From: Clostridia bacterium
Lineage (GTDB): Bacteria; Bacillota; Clostridia; Oscillospirales; Butyricicoccaceae
DNA length: 62,034 nt
Direction of reading: 5' to 3'
Assembly (NCBI GenBank): GCA_017394205.1
Contig: JAFOPS010000039.1
Coordinates: forward strand, 1 to 62,034
The notes beneath the pieces are model-generated. The model saw nothing but the letters and a program-made list of their open reading frames with translations, was not told where the DNA came from and ran no database searches. Of this stretch, positions 45,952 through 55,669 are shown piece after piece (positions within the stretch are counted from its first letter, which is position 1; every line of letters begins with the position of its first letter). A program made the position numbers and the translations under genes.

Positions 45952-48714
45952 ATGCTGCAATTGACCGATATTTCCAAGCGTTATCAAACGGGCGAGCTGG
46001 TTCAGCGGGCGCTGGACGGCGTTTCGCTGAGTCTGCGGGACTGTGAGTTCGTCTCGGTCCTGGGCCCAAGCGGCTCGGGTAAGACCACGCTGCTCAATAT
46101 CGTGGGCGGGCTGGACCGCTATGACGGCGGCGAGCTGCGCATCAACGGTGTGTCCACGAAACAGTACACCGACCGGGATTGGGACGCTTACCGCAACCAC
46201 GCCGTGGGCTTCGTTTTTCAGAGCTATCACCTCATCCCGCACCAGAGCGTGCTGGCCAACGTGGAGCTGGCCCTCACCATCGCGGGCATCCCCCGCGCCG
46301 AGCGCCGGAGGCGGGCCAAAGAGGCGCTGGAGCAGGTGGGCCTGGGGGATCAGCTTCATAAGCGCCCCGCCCAGATGTCCGGCGGACAGATGCAGCGGGT
46401 GGCCATCGCCCGGGCGTTGGTGAACGATCCGGATATCCTGCTGGCCGACGAGCCCACCGGCGCGCTGGACAGCGAGACCAGCCGTCAGATCATGGAGCTG
46501 TTGCGTCGGGTGGCCGAAAAGAGGCTTGTGGTGATGGTGACGCACAACGCCGAGCTGGCGGAGGAATACTCCACCCGCATCGTCCGTCTGCGGGACGGAA
46601 AGATCGTGGGCGACACCGATCCCTTCGAGCCGGAGGCGCAGCCGACGGAGCGGAAAAGCATGGGTCGGGCGAAAATGTCCTTCGGCACATCGCTGGCCCT
46701 CAGCGCCAACAATCTGCGCACCAAAAAGGGGCGCACGGTGCTGACGGCCTTTGCCGGGAGCATCGGCATCATCGGCATCGCGCTGATCCTGTCGCTGTCC
46801 AACGGCGTCAATACCTATATCGACGATATCCAGCGGGAGACCATGGTTTCGTACCCCGTGACCATCAGCGCCGAGGAGCTGGACGTTTCGGGCCTGCTGG
46901 GCACCCGCGACGCCGCGATCCGCTCGATGCAGGACAGTGGCGAGGAGCCGGAAGCGCGGCTGTTTGCCGATTATCGGGATATTGAAAGCAGCGAAGCACT
47001 GGCCGCAAGCATCAAGGAAAACAATCTTTCGGCCTTCAAGACATGGCTGGACGACCCTGAAAGTGAGATCCGGCAGTATCTGGGCGAAAACGGCGTGGTC
47101 TACGGCTACGACGTGTCCTTCTCGGTGTATGCTCAGGACGAGGACGATGTGCTCGTGGACACGGCTGCCGATCTGGGCAGCGCGTCCGGCGGCGTATCCA
47201 TGGGCGGAGGGGGCCTGATGCTCTTTACCACGCAGGACGGCTCGGGTACGAAGAATTTTACCCAGATCATGCCCGGCGCCGGGGATGAGCTTGTCAGTCG
47301 GGTCGTCACCGACAGCTACGAGCTTCTGGCGGGCGCATGGCCCGCGCAGTACGATCAGGCGGTGCTGGTGCTCGACCGGAACAACGCCCTTTCTGCGGGG
47401 ACGCTGTATCAGCTTGGCTTGATGACCGCCGACGAATATACCGCCGCGCAGGATGAGATCAAAGCGGGCGGCGAGGCCGACAAGCGGAGCTGGGATTTTG
47501 ATGAGATCCTGTCCAAAACCTTTTATCTGGTGCCTGCCTGCGACCGTTACGTCATGCAGGAGGACGGCACCTTTGCTGCCCTTGGCGACTCTGTGCCCGA
47601 CCTGGCGACCCTGCTGGAAGGGGCGCTGGAGCTGAAGATCAGCGGCGTAGTCCGCCCCAGGGAAGACGCCGCCATGGCCAATCTGACCGCGCCGGTGGGC
47701 TATACCGCCGCCCTCACCGATTATCTCATCACCCATGCCGATGAGAGCCCTGTGGTAAAGGCGCAGGAAAACGAGCCGGAGATCAACGTGCTCACGGGGC
47801 TGGCCTTCGCACCCGCCTCCGACGGACAGAAGGCTGCCGACGCCGCAGCTTATATCTCCGGGCTGGGCGTGTCGGAAAAGGCCTCGCTGTATACCCTGAT
47901 CCTGTATTCCGGCGCGGCTTCCGCGCCGAAGGCCCCCGAAACCGCGCCAGGTCTGCCGGAGGGCGGCTTTGACCCCGCAGGCGGCATGGCCGCCATGCCC
48001 GTGGGCGAGAGCGCCATGGCGGCGGCGCTGGACCGGTGGCTGGAGGAGACCCCCGATCAGGAGATCCTTCTGATGCTGTATCAACAATACTTCGGTGACG
48101 TTTCTTACGACGCCAATATGAAAGCCTTCGGCAAGGTGCGCTACGACGCACCCTCGTCTATCAGCATCTATGCCGACACCTTTGAGGACAAGGAATCTAT
48201 TTCGGACGCCATCGCCCGCTACAACGAGGGCGTGGCTGAGGAAAACCGCATCACCTATACCGACTATGTGGCGCTGCTCACCGGCTCCATCACTTCGATC
48301 GTGGACGTGATCTCCTATGTGCTCATCGCCTTCGTGGCGGTGTCGCTGGTGGTGTCCTGCATCATGATCGGTATCATCACCCACATCTCGGTGCTGGAGC
48401 GCACCCGGGAGATCGGCATTTTGCGGGCGCTTGGCGCTTCCAAGCGCAACATATCCCAGGTGTTCAACGCCGAGACGGTGATCATCGGCCTGTGCTCCGG
48501 CGTGCTGGGCGTGGCGGTTTCGGCGCTGCTCACCGTCCCCATCAACGCCGTTTTGCGCACGCTGATCCACGGGCAGGCGCCCAAGGCGGCGCTCCCGCCG
48601 TTGAGCGCGCTGATTCTGGTGGCCCTCAGCGTGGGGATCACCGTGCTGGGCGGTCTTATCCCGGCGAAAAAAGCCGCCCGCAAGGATCCCGTCATCGCCC
48701 TGCGGACGGAATAA
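45952..48714 (+). CDS. MacB-like ABC exporter, ATPase fused to permease
   Basis: A 920-residue single-chain type VII ABC transporter. The ATPase (1-230) has Walker [13 protein letters not shown], signature MSGGQMQR and Walker [14 protein letters not shown] first transmembrane helix (about 265-285) is followed by a large extracytoplasmic domain (about 290-770) and an FtsX-like permease with three helices ([21 protein letters not shown] onward). ATG 45952 follows AAAGAAAGGA and begins a normal LolD-like domain. Such proteins export peptides or act in antibiotic/bacitracin-type resistance; no two-component pair adjoins. Substrate unknown. Confidence 0.92.
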   Translation: MLQLTDISKRYQTGELVQRALDGVSLSLRDCEFVSVLGPSGSGKTTLLNIVGGLDRYDGGELRINGVSTKQYTDRDWDAYRNHAVGFVFQSYHLIPHQSVLANVELALTIAGIPRAERRRRAKEALEQVGLGDQLHKRPAQMSGGQMQRVAIARALVNDPDILLADEPTGALDSETSRQIMELLRRVAEKRLVVMVTHNAELAEEYSTRIVRLRDGKIVGDTDPFEPEAQPTERKSMGRAKMSFGTSLALSANNLRTKKGRTVLTAFAGSIGIIGIALILSLSNGVNTYIDDIQRETMVSYPVTISAEELDVSGLLGTRDAAIRSMQDSGEEPEARLFADYRDIESSEALAASIKENNLSAFKTWLDDPESEIRQYLGENGVVYGYDVSFSVYAQDEDDVLVDTAADLGSASGGVSMGGGGLMLFTTQDGSGTKNFTQIMPGAGDELVSRVVTDSYELLAGAWPAQYDQAVLVLDRNNALSAGTLYQLGLMTADEYTAAQDEIKAGGEADKRSWDFDEILSKTFYLVPACDRYVMQEDGTFAALGDSVPDLATLLEGALELKISGVVRPREDAAMANLTAPVGYTAALTDYLITHADESPVVKAQENEPEINVLTGLAFAPASDGQKAADAAAYISGLGVSEKASLYTLILYSGAASAPKAPETAPGLPEGGFDPAGGMAAMPVGESAMAAALDRWLEETPDQEILLMLYQQYFGDVSYDANMKAFGKVRYDAPSSISIYADTFEDKESISDAIARYNEGVAEENRITYTDYVALLTGSITSIVDVISYVLIAFVAVSLVVSCIMIGIITHISVLERTREIGILRALGASKRNISQVFNAETVIIGLCSGVLGVAVSALLTVPINAVLRTLIHGQAPKAALPPLSALILVALSVGITVLGGLIPAKKAARKDPVIALRTE

Positions 48715-48752
48715 AGCAAAAAAGCGCTCCTGCGGAACGCCGGACGAAAACG

Positions 48753-48782
48753 GCGGCCGGGCATATGCCCGGCCGCTTTTTT
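48753..48782 (+). terminator. Terminator after the MacB-like gene
   Basis: GCGGCCGGGC-ATAT-GCCCGGCCGC, a 10-bp stem with a run of T. Confidence 0.93.
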
Positions 48783-48818
48783 GTGTTCTTCAGCTTTGCC
48801 TTGCAAAAGGCGTTTGAG

Positions 48819-50486
48819 TTACCTGTTTTTCTGATAGGCCAGACGGGGCGTGCCCTCGTCGCAGATGATGACGCCGCAGTAGGAAAAGCCGCTCTTTTCC
48901 AGCGTGCGGCGCATGAGGACGTTGCTTTCGTGAGTATCGATGCGGATGCAGCCGCACAGATCGAGGCACCACTCCAGACAATGGCGTCCCAGTCCGGGAA
49001 AGCCCGCCTTGGCAGTGATGCGGTGAACGGTGCCGTAAGGCCGGTCGTCGAGCCATGCGCCGTCGATGGAGGCGTAGGTAGGATCCTCGCCCCAGATCAG
49101 GGCAAAGACTGCCAGCAGCGCCCCGTCCTGCTCATAAACGAAGCTGTTGCCCAGCCGGATGTCGTTCTCGATCATGCCGCGGGAGGGATAATCTCCCGTC
49201 CACTGCTCCGTGTTGCCGCTTGCCCGCATCCGGGCGCGGCCGTCGGCATACAGGGCCATGATCTCCTCCAGATCGGCGGGGACGGCCCGGCGGATGCGCC
49301 CGCGGAAATCATCGGTCCGGACGGGGACGCCGCCGTCGGAAAGCAGCCGATGCAGCGTGTTCCGGCCGCCCAGCCGGGAAAGCAGGCTTTCGGCCTCGCG
49401 CAGGGCTTTTTGCCGCTTTTCTTCCGAGGAGCGGCCCTTTTTTGCGCGGATAAGCAGGTTTTTCGGAGAATGCTCCAGGTCGATGAACTCCAGCACCTGC
49501 ACCTCATAGCCCCGGCTCTCCAGCAGCTTGGCCCGCACGGCGTCGGTGGCGAGGGCGCAGAAGCGCTCCTTCAAAATGCCGTAGTCGGTAACGGGAGGCA
49601 GAGCGTCTTTGCCCACCGAGAGATTGAGCTCGTGCTGGCAGCAGGGGACGGAGAGAATGTATTTCGCCCCCCATTCCGCCGCGTGGAACAGGGCGTGGTC
49701 GGTGGCGGTGTCGCAGGCGTGGAGGGTGATGACCATATCCGGCGCGCGGGAGGCACGATAGTCCCGGATGTCGCCGCAGAGGAAGCGCAGGCCGGTATAG
49801 CCGTATTTTTCCGCTACGGCGCTGCAGTGCTCGATCACGTCCCGCTTGAGGTCGAGCCCTACGATCTCGGCCTTGCGGCCCAGGATCTCGGTGACGTAGT
49901 AATAAACGATAAAGGTGAGATAGGACTTTCCGCAGCCGAAGTCGACGATGGAAACGGTCTCGGCGGGGTCCTTTGCCAGACAGTCGTCGAGAAACTCCAA
50001 AAAGCGGTTGATCTGCTTGAATTTATCGTATTTTGCCTTGACCACCCGCCCGTCGGGGGTCAGCACGCCCAGATCCACCAGCGGCGGCACGATCCGCCCC
50101 TCGGGGATGAGATACTGCTTGCTGCGGTTGTGGGCGGCGGGGCGTTCAAGGGCGGTCTTTGCCTCCTGCTTTTGGAAAAAGAGCTTGCCCTTTTTTGAAA
50201 TTTTCAGGCAGAAGACCGCGCCCCGGCAGACGGCGTCCAACTGACCGTATTGCGCCATCAGCCCTTCCAGCACGGATTGGGTCTGCTCCGTGGGAAGATT
50301 TTCGTGAAAGGCCTGGGTGGCGGTGAACTTTTCCAGCTGCAGGAAGGTTTCGCCCCGGATCTCCACGGGGCGGCCTACGATCTTTTTGTATTCCGCGCCC
50401 GGGCGGGGATTGCTCACCGTCAGACGGACGAGGGGCAGGGAAGCGATCTCCTCCAGCCCCTGCTTCAGCGTTTCGACTTTACTCAT
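48819..50486 (-). CDS. SAM-dependent methyltransferase fused to a GNAT acetyltransferase
   Basis: A 555-residue two-domain protein. Residues about 1-385 form a class I methyltransferase of the METTL25-like/methyltransferase 32 type: SAM loop VDFGCGKSYLTF, the following acidic strand in VGLDLKRD, and PCCQHELN. Residues about 398-555 form a GNAT domain (IRRAVPADLEEIMALY at its start, RIDTHESNVLMRRTLEKSGF at its end). The frame is continuous through a short linker with no stop. The gene overlaps mtaB by 8 bp, downstream of it in the same unit. An RNA or protein modification role is plausible; no substrate is known. Confidence 0.8.
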   Translation of the reverse strand: MSKVETLKQGLEEIASLPLVRLTVSNPRPGAEYKKIVGRPVEIRGETFLQLEKFTATQAFHENLPTEQTQSVLEGLMAQYGQLDAVCRGAVFCLKISKKGKLFFQKQEAKTALERPAAHNRSKQYLIPEGRIVPPLVDLGVLTPDGRVVKAKYDKFKQINRFLEFLDDCLAKDPAETVSIVDFGCGKSYLTFIVYYYVTEILGRKAEIVGLDLKRDVIEHCSAVAEKYGYTGLRFLCGDIRDYRASRAPDMVITLHACDTATDHALFHAAEWGAKYILSVPCCQHELNLSVGKDALPPVTDYGILKERFCALATDAVRAKLLESRGYEVQVLEFIDLEHSPKNLLIRAKKGRSSEEKRQKALREAESLLSRLGGRNTLHRLLSDGGVPVRTDDFRGRIRRAVPADLEEIMALYADGRARMRASGNTEQWTGDYPSRGMIENDIRLGNSFVYEQDGALLAVFALIWGEDPTYASIDGAWLDDRPYGTVHRITAKAGFPGLGRHCLEWCLDLCGCIRIDTHESNVLMRRTLEKSGFSYCGVIICDEGTPRLAYQKNR

Positions 50487-51768
50487 ATACGATCTCTCCT
50501 GTCAGCGTAGTGCCGTGCACTCCCGAGATGCGGACAGGCAGGATCCGGTTGTGCAGATCCTCGCCCTTTGCCCGCACCAGGCAGTATTCTGGAATGTGTC
50601 CGGTGAAAACGCCCGGCTCCTCCTCCTGCTCAAACAGCACGGGGCGGACCAGACCGATCCTGCTTTGCAGATAGTCCCGCTCCAGCGCTTCGCAGCGGCG
50701 GGCAGCCTCGGCCGCCCGCAGGGCCTTTTGGGCGTTGGGGACCTGTCCGGGCATGTCATAGCCCCGGGTGCCCTCCCGGCGGGAATAGGGAAAGACGTGG
50801 ACCTTGCACAGCCGGCATTCCTCCACGAAGGCAAGACTTTCCTGAAAATCGGCCTCGGTCTCGCCGGCAAAGCCCACGATCAGGTCGGTGGTGACGGCGC
50901 AGTCGGGCATCCGTTCCCGCAGAAGATCGCAGGAAAGGCGATAACGGGCGGAATCGTATTTCCGGTTCATGGCCTTCAGCGTTTTGTCGCAGCCGCTTTG
51001 CAGCGAAAGATGGAAATGGGGACAGAGATTGGGCAGGGCGGCGCAGCGCGCGGCGAAATCCTCCGTCACCGTGCGGGGCTCCAGACTGCCCAGCCGGACG
51101 CGGGCGCGGGGCGCGGCGGCGCAAACGGCCTCGATCAGGTCGATGAGGGCGGGCCGGCCGGGCAGGTCGCGGCCATAGGCGCTGATCTCGATGCCGGTGA
51201 ACACGATCTCCCGATATCCCTCGGCCCCCAGACGGCGGGCCTCGCTCACCGCGTCGTCAAAGGGCATGCTCCGCTCGGGGCCCCGTGCATAGGGGATGCG
51301 GCAATAGGTGCAGAAGTTCTGACACCCGTCCTGCACCTTCAAAAGCGCCCGGGTGCGGCCCGAAAGCCCGCCTGCGGGCAGCAGGTCGAAGCCGGGCTTT
51401 TCCCCGTGCCACAGGTCGGTGACACCGTCCCGGGACAGCCCCTCGGCCAGCGAAAGCACCCGGCTCTTGTCCGCCGTGCCGATGACGGCGTCGGCTCCGC
51501 ACAGGGCCTTTGCCTCCTCGGGCTTGACCTGAGCGTAGCAGCCGCAGAGGATCAAGCGGGCGTCGGGATTGATCTTTTTGCAGCGGCGGGCGGCGTTGCG
51601 GGATTTTTTGTCCGAGAGGGCCGTCACCGTGCAGGTGTTGACGATATAGACATCGGCGGGGGCGTCAAAGGGGACGAGGGTATGTCCGTGCCCAGTAAAA
51701 AGGCGCTCCAGCGCCTGCGTTTCAAATTGATTGGCCTTGCAGCCCAGCGTGTAAAACGCGACTTTCAT
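50479..51768 (-). CDS. mtaB: tRNA t6A37 methylthiotransferase
   Basis: A 429-residue radical SAM enzyme that adds a methylthio group to t6A37 of tRNA. The N-terminal UPF0004 domain starts KVAFYTLGCKANQFET and has cluster cysteines in NTCTVT and CGCYAQ. The radical SAM motif is CQNFCTYC. A C-terminal TRAM-like segment ends the protein. ATG 51768 is used; a far longer in-frame extension runs antisense through the divergent carboxypeptidase gene and is rejected. Divergent from that gene. Confidence 0.93.
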   Translation of the reverse strand: MKVAFYTLGCKANQFETQALERLFTGHGHTLVPFDAPADVYIVNTCTVTALSDKKSRNAARRCKKINPDARLILCGCYAQVKPEEAKALCGADAVIGTADKSRVLSLAEGLSRDGVTDLWHGEKPGFDLLPAGGLSGRTRALLKVQDGCQNFCTYCRIPYARGPERSMPFDDAVSEARRLGAEGYREIVFTGIEISAYGRDLPGRPALIDLIEAVCAAAPRARVRLGSLEPRTVTEDFAARCAALPNLCPHFHLSLQSGCDKTLKAMNRKYDSARYRLSCDLLRERMPDCAVTTDLIVGFAGETEADFQESLAFVEECRLCKVHVFPYSRREGTRGYDMPGQVPNAQKALRAAEAARRCEALERDYLQSRIGLVRPVLFEQEEEPGVFTGHIPEYCLVRAKGEDLHNRILPVRISGVHGTTLTGEIVYE

Positions 51769-51873
51769 AGTTCGATCACCATCCCTCATTGTAACGGAAA
51801 CAACGGCGATTTGCAAATATTTCCGCCGGATTTCACATAGAAATGAACAAAACGGAGAATCGGAGGGATGAGA

Positions 51874-53013
51874 ATGAAAAAAATCGCGGCGGCGGCCCTT
51901 TGCCTGGCGCTGGCGGCGGGGATGGCCATCCCCTGCAGGGGCGCGGCGGCCGGGCCGGAGATCGCGGCCCCGTCGGCGGCGCTGATGACGCTGGACGGAG
52001 AGCTCCTGCTGGAAAAGGACGCCCGCGCCAGACGCGAGCCCGCCAGCGTCACCAAGGTGATGACCATGCTGCTGGTGTGCGAGGCCGTGGACGAGGGACG
52101 GCTGTCCCTTTCCGACACGGTGACTGCCTCGGCTCATGCCGCCGCCATGGGCGGCAGCCAGATCTGGCTGGAGGAGGGGGAGCGCATGACGGCGGAGGAG
52201 ATGCTCAAATGCGTGGCCGTGGCCTCGGCAAACGACTGCGCCGTGGCGCTGGGAGAGCATCTGGCGGGCAGCGAAGAGAGCTTCGTGGAGCTGATGAACC
52301 GCCGGGCGGCAGAGCTGGGGATGGAGGACACCCATTTCGTCAACGCCTGCGGCCTCACGGCCGAGGGACATCTCACCTCGGCGCGTGACGTGGGGCTGAT
52401 GAGCGCGGCGCTGCTGCGGGAGCATCCCTGGATCTCGGAGTATTCCCTCATCTGGCAGGACACCGTGCGAAACGGCGCCTTCGGCCTGGACAACACCAAC
52501 AAGATGATCCGCTCCTATCCCGGACTGACGGGGCTGAAGACGGGCTTCACCTCGTCGGCGGGCTACTGCATTTCCGCTTCGGCGGAGCGGGAGGGCCTGC
52601 ATCTCATCGCTGTGATTTTGGGCGGCGAAACCAAAGAGAGCCGCACCGCCGACGCGTCAAGTCTGCTCAACTGGGGCTTTGCCAATTATGCCGCCGTGAC
52701 GCTGGGGCCCGACCGGCCGCTGGAGCCCGTCCCGGTGATCCTGGGCGACCGGGAACGGGTGGAGTGCCGCCTGGCGGCGGAACGGCCGCTGGTCCTGCCC
52801 CGGGAATGGCTCAACGGGCTGGAAAAGAGCGTGGAGCTCGCCCCGTCGCTTACGGCGCCGGTAGAGGAGGGACAGCAGATCGGCACACTGCGGGTGACCC
52901 GGGAGGGGGCGCTTGTGGCGGAGATCCCCATCGCCGCGGCCCAGAGTACGGCGCGGCTGACGCTTTGGCAGATCTTTTTTTGCGCCATGCGGGCGGTGGT
53001 CATGAAATTTTAA
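51874..53013 (+). CDS. D-alanyl-D-alanine carboxypeptidase (penicillin-binding protein 5 family)
   Basis: A 379-residue secreted, membrane-associated carboxypeptidase trimming peptidoglycan stem peptides. A signal peptide covers about residues 1-25. The three serine-peptidase motifs are visible: SVTK (in EPASVTKVMTML), SAND and KTG (GLKTGFTSSAGYC). A C-terminal PBP5-type domain and a hydrophobic end (LWQIFFCAMRAVVM) follow. ATG 51874 is six bases after GGAGGG; the ATG at 51868 directly touches that site. Confidence 0.93.
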   Translation: MKKIAAAALCLALAAGMAIPCRGAAAGPEIAAPSAALMTLDGELLLEKDARARREPASVTKVMTMLLVCEAVDEGRLSLSDTVTASAHAAAMGGSQIWLEEGERMTAEEMLKCVAVASANDCAVALGEHLAGSEESFVELMNRRAAELGMEDTHFVNACGLTAEGHLTSARDVGLMSAALLREHPWISEYSLIWQDTVRNGAFGLDNTNKMIRSYPGLTGLKTGFTSSAGYCISASAEREGLHLIAVILGGETKESRTADASSLLNWGFANYAAVTLGPDRPLEPVPVILGDRERVECRLAAERPLVLPREWLNGLEKSVELAPSLTAPVEEGQQIGTLRVTREGALVAEIPIAAAQSTARLTLWQIFFCAMRAVVMKF

Positions 53014-53035
53014 CGGGGAAATTCCGAAAAACGGG

Positions 53036-53064
53036 TTGTTTGAAAACGAAAACTATGGTATGAT
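53036..53064 (+). promoter_or_regulatory. Promoter of the P-loop protein gene
   Basis: TTGTTT (53036-53041), 17 bp, TATGAT (53059-53064), 54 bp before the ATG. Confidence 0.65.
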
Positions 53065-53117
53065 AGTGCCAACAGGAATGCAATTTGCTTCTATGACCAA
53101 ACAGGAGGAGATCACAT

Positions 53118-53534
53118 ATGGTAAAAGTCATCATGGGAAATCGGGGTTCCGGCAAGACAAAGCAGGTCATCGATCTGGTCAATACCGCCGTCAACGAAGA
53201 GGCAGGCAGCGTCGTCTGCGTTGAGCGGGGTCAGAATCTGCGCTTCAATATCAAATACAGCGCCAAGCTGATCGACATTTCCGAATATCCCATGGAGCTG
53301 GGGTATGATTATCTGTACGCCTTCCTTTGCGGGCTGTATTCCGGCAACTATGACATTACCCACGTTTTCATCGACAGTCTGTTCAAGATCACCGGCGACG
53401 ACGACGACGCCAAGGCCGGCGCCTTCCTGGATAAGCTGGAAAAGTTTTCTCAGGCCAGCGGCATCAAGTTCACCATCACCATCAGTGCCGACGCCGCGAC
53501 CGCAGCCGACGATGTGAAGAAATATCTGATCTGA
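53118..53534 (+). CDS. Small P-loop nucleotide-binding protein
   Basis: A 138-residue protein with Walker A GNRGSGKT at residues 7-14 and a Walker B-like strand THVFIDSLFKI. Clostridial homologues are often labelled twitching motility protein PilT-like, but no pilus genes are near and the protein is much shorter than PilT. ATG follows AGGAGGAGATCACAT. A cytoplasmic ATPase or nucleotide sensor of unknown role. It is a single-gene unit with its own promoter and terminator. Confidence 0.75.
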   Translation: MVKVIMGNRGSGKTKQVIDLVNTAVNEEAGSVVCVERGQNLRFNIKYSAKLIDISEYPMELGYDYLYAFLCGLYSGNYDITHVFIDSLFKITGDDDDAKAGAFLDKLEKFSQASGIKFTITISADAATAADDVKKYLI

Positions 53535-53548
53535 CGGCGGATTTTGCA

Positions 53549-53577
53549 AAGCGCCCCTTTCGGGGGCGCTTTTTTTG
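53549..53577 (+). terminator. Terminator after the P-loop gene
   Basis: AAAGCGCCCC, TTTC loop, GGGGGCGCTTT and further T residues. Confidence 0.93.
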
Positions 53578-53628
53578 CGGAAAAGACGAAAAATTCACGG
53601 GAAAGATATAGGAAAACCGCGGCGGCTG

Positions 53629-53637
53629 TGATATAAT
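53629..53637 (+). promoter_or_regulatory. Extended -10 directly before the lipoprotein gene
   Basis: TGATATAAT ends 6 bp before the ATG at 53644, so the expected transcription start falls on or next to the start codon. No Shine-Dalgarno is present. Confidence 0.6.
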
Positions 53638-53643
53638 GCTCTT

Positions 53644-54981
53644 ATGTATAAGTATGTGAAGAGGGCGCTGCTGCTGGCAGCGCTGACGGGACTGATGATG
53701 ATTTGCGGAGGCTGTGGGCTGGAATCGGCCGAGGGCCTTCTTTTGCTGCCCAAGGTCCCGTCGGAATATATGCAGCTTCAGGAGCAGCTCGACGGGGTTT
53801 TGGCAAACGGCGCCTCTTACGCGGTGGCCGAGGCGGGCACCAACCGTCAGCCGGTGCAGCTTGTGGACGTGGACGGCGACGGGACGGACGAGGCGCTGGC
53901 CTTTTTCCAATCGGACGACGGGACCTATCAGGTGCACGCCTTCCGGCAGGAGGACGAACGCTACGTCCCCATCGGCGTCGCCGAGGGCTTCGGAAGCACG
54001 CTGCGGGCCATCTATTACCCCGCCTGCGGGTCGGGAGGGCAGCTTGCGCTGGCGCTGTGCTGGGGCTTTGACCAGAACGGCGCTTACGGCATGACCATTT
54101 ACGGCTTTGAGGAGGACGGGCTGCGGATGCTGCTGGATATGCAGTATGCCGACGTGCTCATCGAGGATCTGGACGGCAACGGCACGGCGGAGCTGGTCTT
54201 TGCCGTGTGGGACGCCGCCACCGGCCTTTACACCGCGCGGGGCTATCAGCTCCAGAACGGGCAGTACCGTCAGATCTTTGAAACGGCCCTGTGTCTGGAG
54301 ATCCGCTCGGTGATCGGAATGACGGCGGGCAGACTGTCGGGGCGGGAGTCGGCGATCTTTATCGACAGCGCCGCCACCATGGGCGGCTACGTCACCGATA
54401 TGATCTGCTGGGACGGGCAGACGGCGGTCAACCGCACCATCGACCCCACCAGCGGCTCGGGCAGCTCTACCTGGCGGGGCGCCGCGGCGGCCTGCCTCGA
54501 CATGAACGGCGACGGTCTGCCCGAGATCCCCGTGAGCCACGTCTTTGAGCGGGAGACCTCGGAGGTGGAGGCACGCTATCGGCTGGATTGGGTGGACTAC
54601 GGCTCCGGGAGAGAGCGCGAGGTGGTGGAAAGCACCTTTTACGTGCCGGGCGAGTATTGGTATCTGACCTGGCCCGACGCCTGGAAGGACGATGTCCGGG
54701 CGGAAAAGAGCCGCACGGCCTATGCCGAGCAGACCAACTTTTATCTGGAGGACGAAGAGGGCCGGGAGATCCTGCTGAGCATCCGGGTGTTCAACAGCGC
54801 CAACCGGGAGATCGCGGCAAACCTGGCCCGCAGGTTCCATATCCTGGCGGACAACGCCAACGGCATCTATTGCGACACCCTTCCGGAAAATGTGGAAAAC
54901 AACAGTTACCGACTGACGGAGGAGATGGTGGCGGCAGCCTTCCATCCCATCGAGAGCAATTGGCGCACGGAGGAATATTGA
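53644..54981 (+). CDS. Lipoprotein with FG-GAP/VCBS-like repeats
   Basis: A 445-residue secreted lipoprotein: signal peptide with lipobox ICGGC (Cys about 24). The body contains repeated calcium-binding-like loops, VDVDGDGTDEAL, EDLDGNGTAELV and LDMNGDGLPEIP, as in FG-GAP/VCBS beta-propellers. It ends one base before a response regulator gene whose ribosome site lies in its last codons, so the two are translated together. It may be an extracellular accessory of that two-component system; this is inference. The start has no ribosome site and sits on the promoter. Confidence 0.75.
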   Translation: MYKYVKRALLLAALTGLMMICGGCGLESAEGLLLLPKVPSEYMQLQEQLDGVLANGASYAVAEAGTNRQPVQLVDVDGDGTDEALAFFQSDDGTYQVHAFRQEDERYVPIGVAEGFGSTLRAIYYPACGSGGQLALALCWGFDQNGAYGMTIYGFEEDGLRMLLDMQYADVLIEDLDGNGTAELVFAVWDAATGLYTARGYQLQNGQYRQIFETALCLEIRSVIGMTAGRLSGRESAIFIDSAATMGGYVTDMICWDGQTAVNRTIDPTSGSGSSTWRGAAAACLDMNGDGLPEIPVSHVFERETSEVEARYRLDWVDYGSGREREVVESTFYVPGEYWYLTWPDAWKDDVRAEKSRTAYAEQTNFYLEDEEGREILLSIRVFNSANREIAANLARRFHILADNANGIYCDTLPENVENNSYRLTEEMVAAAFHPIESNWRTEEY

Positions 54982-54982
54982 G

Positions 54983-55669
54983 ATGAACAAAAAAGTACTG
55001 GTTCTGGAGGACGAGGACAATATCCGCGGATTCGTGGTGATCAATCTGCGGCGCGCCGGATACGAAACGGTGGAATTCGCCATGGGCGAGGAGGCGGCCG
55101 CGTATCTGCGGGATCATCAGGACGTTTCCATCGCCGTGCTGGACGTGATGCTTCCCGACATCAGCGGCTTTGACGTGTGCCGCCGCATCCGGGGCATGGG
55201 CAGCAAGATGGGCGTCATCATGCTCACTGCCATGGGGCAGGAGAGCGACCGGGTCACCGGACTGATGACCGGCGCCGACGACTATGTGACCAAGCCCTTT
55301 TCCGTGGCCGAGCTGGTGGCGCGGGTGGACGCGCTGTACCGCCGGGTGTGCGGCGGGGGCTTTCAGAGCGACAGCCTGATCTCGGGAGATTATGAGCTCA
55401 ATCTTCGCGCCCGTGAGCTGAAAAAGCAAGGAAAAAAGATCGAGCTGACCCAGGTGGAATATCTCATCATGAAGAATTTTTTGGAGAATCCCGGGAAAGC
55501 ACTCTCCCGGGACAGCATCCTCACCACGGTGTGGGGCAAGGAATATCAGGGGGATCTGAAGGTGGTGGACGTCAATATCCGCCGCCTCCGCCTGAAGATC
55601 GAAGAAGACGCCGCAAACCCCAAGCATATCATGACGGTTTGGGGCTACGGCTACAAGTGGGAAGCGTAA
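54983..55669 (+). CDS. OmpR/PhoB-family response regulator
   Basis: A 228-residue regulator. Receiver domain: acidic pair in VLEDEDN, phospho-acceptor Asp 54 in VLDVMLPD, Lys in VTKPFSV. The C-terminal winged helix includes ELTQVEYLIMKNFLENPGKALSRD and DVNIRRLRLKIE. The likely partner histidine kinase lies 590 bp downstream, separated by element B and a DUF3795 gene. The 3' end of this gene is repeated at 55817-55881. Confidence 0.95.
   Translation: MNKKVLVLEDEDNIRGFVVINLRRAGYETVEFAMGEEAAAYLRDHQDVSIAVLDVMLPDISGFDVCRRIRGMGSKMGVIMLTAMGQESDRVTGLMTGADDYVTKPFSVAELVARVDALYRRVCGGGFQSDSLISGDYELNLRARELKKQGKKIELTQVEYLIMKNFLENPGKALSRDSILTTVWGKEYQGDLKVVDVNIRRLRLKIEEDAANPKHIMTVWGYGYKWEA

Noticed and set aside
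50479..52602. 707-codon version of the mtaB frame
   Set aside because: The extra 278 codons run antisense through the carboxypeptidase gene; the MtaB family begins at KVAFYTLGCK, matching ATG 51768.
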